Assembly: GCA_002900995.3 (NCBI GenBank)
Contig: PJEW03000037.1
Coordinates: 1-29,427, forward strand
Reading direction: 5' to 3'
Length of the DNA: 29,427 bases
Source of the DNA: Ganoderma boninense
Taxonomy: Eukaryota > Basidiomycota > Agaricomycetes > Polyporales > Polyporaceae
The notes beneath the pieces were generated by a model. The model made no database searches, was not told where the DNA came from, and was given only the letters and a program-made list of their open reading frames with translations. Positions 19,887-29,427 of this stretch are shown here, piece by piece (positions within the stretch are counted from its first letter, which is position 1; the number at the start of each line of letters is the position of its first letter). Position numbers and translations under genes: made by a program.

Positions 19887-22865
19887 CTACACCCTCAACG
19901 AAACCTCTTTTTGGCCACTCCCCACGTCCACCTTGTGTACCTGCCCGCCAATGAAGTACGTCACGGAAGCCAACCCAACCTCCCCACTGGCTACCTTCAC
20001 TATGACCTCGCTGCCCTGGAGTGAGTTTCGACGACACCGCAATATCTGTACCCTTCCCGATGGGCACTTCCGTCTGCACGACCTGCCCCTCCTCAAGCTC
20101 ATATACGTGTACGTCGATCGCGCTAGCGAAGTCATAATCCGGCGTCCTATACCAGTCGGGCCCAGGGCGAGCACTGTGCCTTGGCGTACCCACACCGCAA
20201 TTGATCGACTGACACGACCTCCTTGATCCAGACGGGGCCCACCTGCACGCGCGACGGGTCGAAGAACGCTGTCCACCGACCCGCAGGGAGGTAATATTCC
20301 GATTCCTCGCCGCTCGGAACGAACACTGGCGCCACCAATAGTGCGGCCCAAGCATGTATTGCTTGTCGAGGTGGTGCGTTGTGCGGTCGTCGAGGAAGTC
20401 GACGAACATTGCACGCTGGAGTGGGTGACCCTTCTTGTGGCCCTGGATGGACTGCCGTGCCAAAACACAGATACGCGGCGTCAGTGAGCGGGACGCGTCG
20501 GGAGGAGAGAGACGCACAAGGTTGTATAGGTATGGCATGAGTCGGTGCTTCGCGTCAAGGGTAGCGCGCCATGTACGTTGCCGCATCTTTCTCCATATTG
20601 CCACGCACACGGTACGACATGGAGCCGTGCCAATCGGATGGACGAGAACAGTCCGTATGCCACCCAGCGCATGGTAGATCTCCGTGGGAGTCCTTCGAAA
20701 CTCCGATGTCATGCGAGGCGAATGCGAAACCGGAGGACGTCAAGCTGAGTCCGCCACGAAAGTGTCTCTGCCATGGCCCGAATGTCGATTCACAGTCGCC
20801 GCCCCAATGCTATTGAGACGAGTCAGCATGCCCGCTGTCTATGGCATTGAACATGTTTCGGCTGCAATGCTGAGCGTTACCACAGGGAATCTGGGATGTC
20901 TATTTCAGCAAACATGGAGACGAATGATTCATCCATCAGAACATACCTCTGTCCGCCAGCCGTCGCGGAGCGCGCAAACACGACAGCTTCGCCTTTTCCA
21001 AACCGTCTTCTAGCAGTCGGAATACCATCTCGTTATAGATCACAGAGTACGTGTTGTGTACGCGCAATGGATCGGACCCATCGTAGAAAGACAACGTTCG
21101 CGTGCGATCCTCTCTCCAAAGTCGGTCTAACCCCGTACCAGGCCAGGCACGGTGAGCACGCCAGATAAGCAAAGTAGAATAAAAGAAGCCGAGAAGAACA
21201 ACCGAGAACACGTACCTTGAACGTGTCTACACCTAGATCGACGAGCGGCATCTAGCTTACTCTTCGTACCATTGTAGGGCTGCCGGGTTGGTAACGTCGA
21301 CGACGCCAGACCAGGCATGCCATTAGATCCCACCTGGTGAGATGCACATTGCGAGATGATGTTCGCAGGGCAATGCATAGCGATTGTAAGAAAATACTCA
21401 GAGGAACTACGTGCATGGAGTGCCATCCCTTGCGCTTGATCAGGTACCCGCCCTTTGACGGCACCTCTGGAAGATCGGAGAAAGCTGAGAAATGTAAGCG
21501 TTTACTGTCCACGTTATCCCAAATTCGCGAGTGGGACGGAAATGTTCGAAATGGTGAATTGACAGAAGAATGAGCGTGTGAGAAGAGCATGATCAGGCCA
21601 GAACACGATGGGAAGATCAGCTGGAAGGACGCACTCCATACGCAGATTTTCACTCCGTATTTCTGTTTGATCTCGGATAGGTATGCCTTTGGTCAGGGAA
21701 AATTGTCGGGGTCGAACTGAACGAACACCTGCGTGTGCAAGTGGGCAACATGGACACACGCGTAAGCGATTGGGGAACCGACAGAGAATGTGGATACGCA
21801 CCATTCGTACTGCATTCATCCAGAAGCAATCAAGGTGGAAGACTCGTACTGGGCACTCCTGTCTGTCATGCCCTGTAGGGAAGCCAGATACTGTCTTCTC
21901 ATCGTAAGACGTGAGGAAGGAGGTTGAAAGCCATAAGCCGAAGGTCCAGGCAGGCAACATCTAGACAAAGTGAGTAATGCTCAGGAAGGATATAGAGAAC
22001 AACTCGTACGCTGGACGACCAGTGACTCGTGTATAACGTTCAAGTTGTTGCGTATATTTAGAGTTTATTGACTGCGAATCCTCTCGATGAACTGACCTCC
22101 AACGGCGACGGACCATAGATGATGAAATATTCCAGGACTCGAGCCGCAACGCTCACGCCTACGCGGCTGACCGTCTCGTGCCGCACTTCGAACCGACGTC
22201 TCCAGGGGTGGTTCACGAACACCCCATTAGTTCCGGTTCGTGATATAGAACGGGACGCATTTATAGCTTGCTCGCGGAGTGCCGCCGTCCTGGTTCCAGA
22301 TGCTGACGGACTGACCTGGGTATATGTTACATCCAACCCGAGATGAACTCTGTACGTGGAAGTTGCGCGTACCATTCTTGACGAAGGGCCGAACTGCTCG
22401 CCCAGACCATATACGAGTTCTCCGGAGAGATGTTAGCTCCGAGTGGATGTAACGCTAACGGAACTCTGCGAGGGCGATTCCTTGGTTGCGGGTTCGACTG
22501 AGGTCGGTGGTGAGGCATGAACGTTACGACGCGCTGGCGAGGGTCCATTGGTATGTACGTCGTTGAGATCGCCTGGTTGCTTTGTAGCCCGCTGCAGTAA
22601 GTGTGCGAGTGGCGGACTTGAACGTGATCGTATAGGGTTCTGAGTACTTCAGCGCTCACTCCTCCACTGTGACGGTGAAAAGATGTTCTCTGTTCGGAGA
22701 GAGACGCCGAAGGAGCGAACGGGCGGGATCGCCGGGAAAAACAAGCGATGTCGGGGGTTGGGTCTGTGTCTTGAAGTGCTCATTCTTCACTCCAACCCAC
22801 CCCTTCGGTCGGGGAGTGAACTCGAATACTGAGTCGGGCCCTAATGGGGAGGTGAAATAATGCAT
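19887..22865 (-). CDS. GH31 alpha-xylosidase (YicI-like); many frame breaks
   Basis: GH31 retaining glycosidase, most like alpha-xylosidases that remove non-reducing xylose from xyloglucan oligosaccharides. Motifs from the start at 22865: MHYFTSPLGPDSVFEFTPRP, YGLGEQFGP, VKNGTRNFHVQ, NGVFVNHP, VLEYFIIYGPSPLEV, PAWTFGLWLSTSFLTSYDEK, PVRVFHLDCFWMN, LGVDTFK-TDFGERI (nucleophile Asp codon 21121-21123), SDPLRVHNTYSVIYNEMVFR, HWGGDCEST, GLSLTSSGFAFASHDIG (acid/base Asp 20708-20710), DAKHRLMPYLYNL, GHPLQRAMFVDF, LPAGRWTAFFDP, VWVRQGTVLALGPTGIG, AIDVHVYELEEGQVVQTEVP and GSGQKEVSLRV, then stop. Introns include 21127-21215, 20810-20946 and 20452-20517. More than six 1-2 base shifts break the frame. No signal peptide is seen, so the enzyme is probably intracellular. 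The start is likely but not certain. Confidence 0.9.
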
Positions 22866-25304
22866 TGTAACAATGCCGCCAGGGTATACAAGAAGATATT
22901 GCGGTCACCTGCAAGAAGTATCTCCGCGATGGCGAAGGGCTTGGTGGAAACTGAAAGTGTGAACCCATCGCCTCCTGGACTCCCTGGACGACTTGGAAGA
23001 CCGAGGTAAGGTCTGCACGCCGGCTTTAAGCAGCCAGAAAACCGTCATTGAACGCTCATGCTGCCGAGATGACTAGGGAAACAGATCAAAGGAAAGACGG
23101 GGATGAGCTAATATGCCAAGGAGCCAAACGCAAAAAACGCCTACGGCCCCGGGAGGGCGTGGGCGGGACGGCCTATTGACCACGCCAAGATACAGGACTG
23201 GAATTAACAAAAGGTGAATTTCTCAAGAAGATCGTCTTCGCACATGACGCCACGCTCGGCCCCTCTCTAAACCAATCCAATGTCGCCTGACAATTGCTTT
23301 GCAGTTATAAAATGACCATGTGAACAGAAGAGAAGCACCGGAGGATATCGCTTCAGCCCGCCCGTCCCGTGTACGATTGCCGGTGCCGGCGCGCTCATGT
23401 CCACTCATTAGGTGGGCGACTTGTGGTCGACGCCGATCGGATTGGGAGACAATGGCCCGGCACTGCCTCCACTGCTTGCAACTGCTGAATAAGAGGGCTT
23501 CCGTTGGCATATCCATGACTCCAGCCCGACTCGTACGACTTCAGTTCATCAGAGACAAGCAGCCAGAGTCTCGATGATCAATGACGTACCCGAGCAGCAT
23601 GGCAAGAGACCCCTCTCGTCCTTTCCATCTATATCTCTCGTTGCTCGGATGCAATGCATACCTCAACTTAGAGTTACTTAAGGCAGCGCTCCTTTTTCAG
23701 CGTAGACTGCCGAAGTAAAGTTCCACTCCTGCGTTCTTAGGCGAATGCTTATCGCGGATATTCCAACCTCCCTTCCAGTACGAGAATCTCCCATTTCGCC
23801 AGAACGCCCTTCAACTTGCGCACCTGTCACGCACCTGATCATTGCGTCCAGTAAGAATGCGGGCCTGCGGCTGTGCGGGCGGATGCCTACAACTTATGAT
23901 GTACTGTCTGCCTGCCCCACGGCGTGGAACAGTTGCGAGGATCGAACTTCATGACGTTCAGATTGGGCGCAGAGGTCGAATCGGTAAGGACCTGTGACCC
24001 TGAGCATTGAAGCGTGTACCAAGAAGCCATTTGGGTTGGGACGCCAAAGGCGTGAGGGTCATAATTGAGAGCTAAATTGGAGGGAGCTCAAACCCCGAAA
24101 AAAAACCCAAAATCTGACAACAGGGTTGTTGATCCCCCTTCATATGGACCATTCCCTCTTGTGGGAAGAGCATGCCGAGCATTTGGTCCACGAGGATCCA
24201 GCCGTCAACTTCCTGAAGTGTCAATTCCCGATGCTATTTTCTGCCAGCGTTGGGTGGAGGCGTTCTTGCTCGTGGCGTCATGGAAAAGCTGTGGAGCAGT
24301 AGGATGGAATAATGGTGAGCCAGGCCACCGCTTTCGGAAACCTTCACCTCTTCTTACGCGCGCAGTCCCTCTTGTGACTATCGGAAGACGCACGGTTCGA
24401 ACTGCTCTTATCAATGCTGTCTCTCAATCAGGGTCCTATCGCCAGCAGATCACGCAATCGAATCCGCTAACATGAGGTCCGCGAACGTGAGCGCCGAAAA
24501 TAAAGGAGCCACATCGCAACACGATTGCGTCGCCTGCGAAACTCCGACTCTCGTGCTACCGTCTTAGGCTTAAGTCGCCCTCGGTGCAGCTGTGAAAAAG
24601 GCGCTAGATCGAGATGTCGGGGTCTAATAAGTTAAACATACCACTCCGAGATGATTTAGCAATCGCAACAAGCACTGCGCTTTCGCAGTGAATACCATAC
24701 TTGTTAAGAGATTGCGGCGAGGATGCATCACTCTGGTGATTTTATATGTTTCATAGCAGCATCGACCCTTGAATTGCAGGAGGACACAAGCATGTTGGCT
24801 GAACTTGCCTGTTCTGCACCAACGGAGAATTCCGACTGAAGATGGTGAATTCTCGTCAATACAGAGCCATGACAGCATGCAGCAATTAGTGAATGATATG
24901 AGTGTGTGGTGTATTCCTAGTACTGGAGCTTATGCTTTGCAACATCAGGCCCTGAGATTCTATCTTGCAGAGACCGTACTACTCACACGCATGTGCCGAA
25001 CCAACTACGAACTCGATTTCTTCTCGGCCTCTGCACGCTGCTACGCAGCACCGGACCTTTTCATCGCCATCCCTTTGGAGTCCCTCCCCTCCACGTTCGT
25101 CCTGATTTGGCAATTCCTCCTTCAGGTTGGGAGTCGAAGGGTGTCTGCGTTCCCTCAGCCAACGATAATGATCCACAGCTGACGAAATGAAGCGACATGA
25201 TCAGTCTTCTCCTCGCGGGAAGATCTTGTCCTTATACTAATACCAGATGGATCTATAGAGGCTTGTCCTGCTCTTAGAGTATGATGATACATACCAGAAG
25301 AGAC
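22866..25304. other. Long unassigned region
   Basis: About 2.4 kb follow the alpha-xylosidase start with no recognisable gene. A GC-rich block at 23135-23175 (GGGAGGGCGTGGGCGGGAC) may belong to the alpha-xylosidase promoter. A plus-oriented promoter-like arrangement lies at 23270-23312. Open frames at 23745-23954, 24065-24475 and 24769-25182 show no domain or splice logic that I can support. Confidence 0.5.
23270..23312 (+). promoter_or_regulatory. Promoter-like CCAATCCAAT and TATAAAA without an identified gene
   Basis: CCAATCCAAT (about 23272-23281) is followed by TATAAAA at 23306-23312. The first ATGs downstream open only very short frames (the longest starts at 23452, 41 codons, MARHCLHCLQLLNKRASVG). 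It could drive an unrecognised short or non-coding transcript, or be chance. Confidence 0.25.
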
Positions 25305-25855
25305 ATGTCCTCGCTACCATTCGGACCGTACGTGGAGGAGCATCACGACAGGGAAAGAGACATCCGCGAAGAACTTGAAGACCTCGATTCGGGGCCAGCC
25401 CATTTGTGACGTTTTGGAGATCGTGCCGCAGTCGGACGAGACAAAGAACGAGTTTGAAGTGCAACACGAAGCCGAACGTCCCGAGTCCACATCCAGAGCA
25501 GATCCAGAGCACGCCCGCTGCCCCGCCCATCCGAGCACATCCGGCAACTCCAACGCGCAGGCGCCCACCCCAAGCCGAGACCATCCCAAAATGGCAGTCC
25601 ATTAACGACCTTGCCTCGAACAGACGCTCGTCCCCTTCCCTCTCGCGGACTGAGCCCATTCTCACCGGTCCTCGGCTTCAATTTCAGGCCCCAGCACACG
25701 TCGCAGAGCGACAATGGTGCGCACCCATGGGTTTAGGGTATGCAGGATTGATAGGGCGAACACATTTAGACAGCCGAGATCAACTAAGGCTAGTACCCTC
25801 TACAGTCGAGCCGACATCGTCCCCCAGTCCAAGGTATTACAAGGTCATGTTATGA
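25305..25855 (+). CDS. Possible gene with one frame break, unknown product
   Basis: An ATG at 25305 opens MSSLPFGPYVEEHHDRER followed by DIREELEDLDSGPAHL, a charged, helix-like start that ends in a TGA at 25407. One nucleotide shift there joins it to a frame open to 25855, which is Pro/Ser/Arg-rich and includes IPKWQSINDLASNRRSSPSL and RTEPILTGPRLQFQAPAH. Given how common single-base errors are in this window, the two parts may be one protein of about 180 residues. No domain is recognised. Confidence 0.25.
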
Positions 25856-25922
25856 ACGTAATCTGAGCGTTTCTAGCCTGAGCAGCAACGGGTGAGCGTA
25901 AAAATTCTTTTTCTATCGTCCC

Positions 25923-26857
25923 TCAGGCCACAAGCATCATGGCACCGCTAAAAACGCCAAGCATGACGGTGAGCGCAATCGATGCGCCCAACGGGAGAGC
26001 ACCAGACGTGCCGAGGATCCGCCTGACGTCGCCGCAGGACTGCAGTGGCAACGGCGCCGATGGCCACCCGTACGGGACGTGACTGAAGCGTCTGCCTCCG
26101 ACGCGCCGACCTTCACGCGCCGGCTTGCCAGCATCGAATTTGCAGTAACGGGCGTATATGACCAATAAACGTAAACGGAGTGGTTCAGTCAGCGAGAAGC
26201 CATACATGAGCGAGGAGAATGGTATACCGTGCCCGACCATGCAAACCACAATGAGTGAGCGATCTTGCAGAAAGAAATATATGGCTGTACAGGACCACAG
26301 CAAATTCTGAGCGAATGTTCAACCGGGCTCAGCCATTGATACTTACGTTCTTGGTCGTTAGTCACATTGAGGGTCCAATTGGACCCGGAATTCTGGAGGG
26401 CCCGGAGTCCCGAAGCCAATTCCTGACCACCCTGGGCCAGCAATTGGGCAGGCAAGGGTTGCCTAAAAGTCCGCCTTGGGTGACAAGAGTGCGGGTATCG
26501 CCGCTATAACGACTTTCCAGAAAAGATGTCAAGACCGCACTCTCGACCACCACGTACCTCGGGAAGAAGAAAGTGATCAAGGTACCGTTCGGTGCGGTGA
26601 TGTTAGCCGGGTTGAAGACGAAGTTACCACCGGCGCCGACATCGATCTGTAAATTCAGGAGCATAAACATGAATCCTTGTTGCCGGTGATTTTTTAAACA
26701 CTCGCATTAATTTGACCTTGCGTGCTCGGGGGCGCTGAAGGAGCAGCGGCAGCAGCAGAGGTAGCGGGACCTGGGGGCGGTGGACCATATATCTGAGGTT
26801 GGGCGACGCTGTCGCAAGGAGAGGAAGTAGCGCGAACGTAAGGACGGCTTTGAACAT
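25923..26857 (-). CDS. Secreted, probably GPI-anchored cupredoxin-domain protein
   Basis: It resembles fungal extracellular serine-rich proteins with one plastocyanin-like domain. Exon 1 begins MFKAVLTFALLPLLATA (signal peptide), then after a 1-base gap near 26808 a Pro/Ala linker (QPQIYGPPPPGPATS). After the intron 26647-26701 the domain reads IDVGAGGNFVFNPANITAPN and GTLITFFFP. Introns 26504-26557 and 26285-26346 follow. Likely type-1 copper ligands are the His of HSVTQ (seen if one extra T near 26490 is ignored), the Cys of FFCK and Met in a C-G-MVG-like stretch near 26240-26260; the frame is broken there. SGSNWTLNVTND is conserved. The C-terminus SIALTVMLGVFSGAMMLVA followed by stop is a GPI-signal-type hydrophobic tail. 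A minus-strand TATAAA (26977-26982) lies about 120 bp upstream. The function is not established for the family. Confidence 0.82.
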
Positions 26858-26976
26858 CTCGACTGGCCGGAGGAGGTGGGGAAGTTTGGTGAGGAGAGGT
26901 GCCCAAGCGAGCTGACTGCCTTTGAATGCAATGCGGAGGCAATGGGTTGCGAGTGACACCGAGGGAACTTCACCGC

Positions 26977-26982
26977 TTTATA
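26977..26982 (-). promoter_or_regulatory. TATA box of the cupredoxin gene
   Basis: TTTATA on the plus strand reads TATAAA on the minus strand, about 120 bp before the ATG at 26857. Confidence 0.5.
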
Positions 26983-28035
26983 GCTGCAAAGTCGAATCCG
27001 AGGCATTGCAAAGAGTACTTCCCGCGGCACTGCGCAGTTACATCCGTGTGGATCCTAGCACGCAGAATGCGTGAGTAAACATGAAAGGATGTCCGCCGAA
27101 AAGTAGGGCACACAACTGATCAGCGGAATTTGTGCGTCCAATCACAATCATGACACCGAGTCGGGACCTGAACCGTTGTTTTTAGCGGCAGAGATGAGGT
27201 GCCACCTTCGCACAAGTTGCTTGTGCCGTGTTTCATTTCTTCCATGCCAGGCTTTCAAGTCCCCTCGTGGGTTGCGATAGGCTGTGTTCTCGTCTTGAAT
27301 AGTGTCCCACCAGTGAGAAGATTCTCGCGCTTTTGGCACGGACCGTCGACCGACGAAGAACTGTTAGAACTGTGCTCCGCATTCGCGCCTTCGATGCGTG
27401 CCCTGGATGCTATTTGCACAGTTCCCCTTCAATACGTCGTCAGCGGAGATGGCATGAGGGTTCAATTCCAGAAGACCACCGTCAACAGCAACTCGCCGAA
27501 GAGGCTAAGAGTACCACGTACTTAGGCGCCGGAGTGTTGGTTTACATACCAAAGGAGGAGTGCATTCCCTAAGCTCGAAGGATCGATCGAGCCACGCGAT
27601 CGAGGAGGGGCGTGGCGAAAGGGATGGCTTCTTGCAGGGCCCAAAGGGTAGGAAATTAGAGCACAAGGAGGTCCGCAGCACAGTGACACACCTTCCCAGA
27701 CCACACGCCTTCGAAACCGATAGTGGGATTATGCGAGCGACATCAGGAATGTCGGGGCCCCGCCTCGCAGCTGGGAAACAGGCTTCCAGGGCACCGGCCC
27801 TTCCTGAACCCTAGCCTTTCGACTTGGAAATGTAGAAAGGAAGCAGTGGTGGCCGAGATATCCGCCCGCAGCAGATCATTTGCCCGGCTTCCATGGCGGA
27901 GACAGCGTGGAACTGCATTTGAATGGATCAAGCTTTGTGGGTGGGAGGTTATGCTTCGTCAGCTGGGTTGTTGAGGCCGCGTACCAGGGCGTAGCTTGGA
28001 CCCGGCCCTATCGCATTCATTGCCCAAAGGGATAT
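26983..28035. other. Unassigned region
   Basis: Open frames such as 27199-27525 (+, with DEELLELCSAFAPSMRALDA) are short and have no recognised family. No RNA gene or repeat is evident. Confidence 0.45.
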
Positions 28036-28772
28036 CTCAGTAGAGAATAGACATCAGCTTGACGAGTGCCGGATAACTTACATCGAGTCTCATCATTTTT
28101 GGCAGGCCGTCCATTATGTACGAGGTGGTGTTGACATAGACGAACAATTGTAAGGTCATTGGTCAATGGTAGTGCCTTTCGCGTGAATGCAGGTGGCACC
28201 ATCATGATCATAGGATGACATCTTTATCGAAGCTTAATGGATGTTTTTACACGGAAGGATCTCAGCTAAAAGGAATCTACATCCAGAAGTTTGCGAACAG
28301 GGGACTCACAGAAACTCATCACCACCCAGGCTCAGTCAGATAGCTAAGCATTGGTATCCAGTTCTTGATCAACGGGCCTTATACAACAGCTGTGAGCTGT
28401 GCCATGGTGACTACGTTGGTCCATAGCAAGGAACGAAATCAGGGACTCACCACTCTGGGCCTTCTCGACCCACAAATCCATTGCCCTGTCATTACATCGA
28501 AGTCGTGGCATAGGTGCATTGAACCACTTCGAATTCTGCCCCGTGATTATCCATCCTCCGTTGGGGAATGAGGGGCCTACAACGAGGTGTGCAGACCCGG
28601 GGAGAATAATAGACACAGTTCCATTAGTTCCGTTCCGTCGCCAACTAAAACTTGCGATGAATAGCATTTGTCTCCCAGGGCAGACGATAATGACCTTGTT
28701 GCGTGGGGGGAGGACGGTCATATAAACAGTACACTGGCCCGGGCATGCTGCACCGTTGTTTGGGAACCCCAT
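28036..28772 (-). CDS. Possible spliced secreted-protein gene, unknown
   Basis: A minus-strand frame from 28772 has N-glycosylation-like sites and beta-rich sequence (MLFIASFSWRRNGTNGTV, SIILPGSAHLVVGPSFPNGG, WIITGQNSKWFNAP) and ends at a clean 54-bp intron, 28397-28450 (GTGAGT to GCACAG). Further downstream a segment with LQLFVYVNTTSYIMDGL and PKMMRLD ends at a second candidate intron, 28036-28081 (GTAAGT to CTGAG). No signal peptide or family is recognised, and the 5' and 3' ends are not defined. Confidence 0.25.
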
Positions 28773-29427
28773 CCCTCGATGGCTACCTGATGCATTAATC
28801 TTGTGTTCTAGCTATCAACAGCTGTAGGAGGACAGCGTGCGTTGCTTGCAGCGAATGGAAGGCGACAATACGTACAAGATCAAAGGTTCAAGGAATTCGA
28901 ATCACAGTTTGTTGCCAAGCGCCGTCGCAACCTTGTCGGGCGCTTACAAAAGCGCGAGCATCGACCTCTTCCAAGATAGGCAAGTGTTTTAAGAAAACCA
29001 ATTGAGCGTGCTCTATCCAACCTGGTCACACTAGAGAAAACACTTGCGCCTTGGCTTGAAGTTAGAGAAGTCTAGGACGAGCTCAGATGTAATTCCATCG
29101 TAAACCTCGGGTTAGAGGGGGGCACTTGCAGCATTCATTCGGGCCCAGCAGGCGAAGATCTCAACGGAAGGTTTGTATGGCTTCAGTCAAGCGGCACGCG
29201 ACAAGTCGGAAGAGGAGGCTTTGCGTCCCAACATCTCCAACACCTGTGGCAAGGCACCGCCTTCGGACAGAGTCCTCCGGCAGGCCGATCCTGCAGGCAG
29301 ATATCTCGAACTGCGTATAGGGTACTCTGCAACAGCAGCCCCAGCGAAATGGAGCGTGCCGAATGGACAACTCCCGCCCTTTAAACCGGCAGTCATGTCT
29401 CAATGGACCGCCAGGGGCAACAAAATT
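28773..29427. other. Unassigned end of window
   Basis: No recognisable gene is present. Overlapping short frames on both strands at 29126-29403 look like shadows without domain content. Confidence 0.5.

Noticed and set aside
25730..25740. TTTAGGGT as a telomere-type repeat
   Set aside because: Single copy only; no TTAGGG array anywhere in the window.
1..29427. Repeat-induced mutation or a degenerated supernumerary region as the cause of broken genes
   Set aside because: The breaks are single-base length changes, not C-to-T transitions, and essential genes keep their conserved residues, which fits consensus error better.
1..29427. CRISPR array, insertion sequence, integrated virus or intact transposon
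   Set aside because: No regularly spaced repeats, reverse transcriptase, transposase, integrase or terminal repeats were seen.

Overview
The window is nuclear DNA of a filamentous basidiomycete, most likely an Agaricomycete. Protein genes are densely packed on both strands, most introns are about 50-70 bp with GT-AG borders, and the recognisable proteins are typical of mushroom-forming fungi: SMG6/EST1-type PIN protein, nucleoside diphosphate kinase, QCR7, transketolase, CMC2, GH31 alpha-xylosidase, a secreted heme-domain/cytochrome b561 protein and a GPI-type cupredoxin. There is no bacterial, viral or plasmid signature, no CRISPR array and no rRNA or tRNA that I can support.

Layout. 1-1388: 3' part of a short-chain dehydrogenase (+). 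1389-3122: no convincing gene. 3123-6813: SMG6/EST1-like nuclease (+). 6814-8200: its pyrimidine-rich 3' flank, overlapped by a 290-codon open frame. 8223-9730: intron-like signals and exon-like fragments of an unidentified (+) gene. 10458-10748: a small single-span membrane protein (+). 11787-13819: secreted AA8-type heme domain plus cytochrome b561 (-). 14174-14864: NDK (-), head-to-head with QCR7 (+, 15131-15689). 16188-18966: transketolase (-), head-to-head with CMC2 (+, 19271-19621). 19887-22865: GH31 alpha-xylosidase (-). 22866-25922: mostly unassigned. 25923-26857: cupredoxin (-). 26858-29427: unassigned, with one possible spliced secreted-protein gene on the minus strand around 28036-28772.

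The middle block (14.1-19.7 kb) is a housekeeping island. Two mitochondrial respiratory-chain genes (QCR7 for complex III, CMC2 for complex IV biogenesis) each share a short bidirectional promoter with a core metabolic gene (NDK, transketolase). The flanks carry surface and carbohydrate functions (b561 reductase, cupredoxin, xyloglucan-type alpha-xylosidase).

A dominant technical feature is that nearly all the long conserved genes, including transketolase and QCR7, are broken by single-base insertions or deletions, often at short homopolymers. In housekeeping genes this points to sequencing/consensus error rather than real pseudogenes. Open-frame calls therefore understate these genes. I placed boundaries by following conserved motifs across frames and by splice sites. 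NDK, CMC2 and the small membrane protein read cleanly after splicing.
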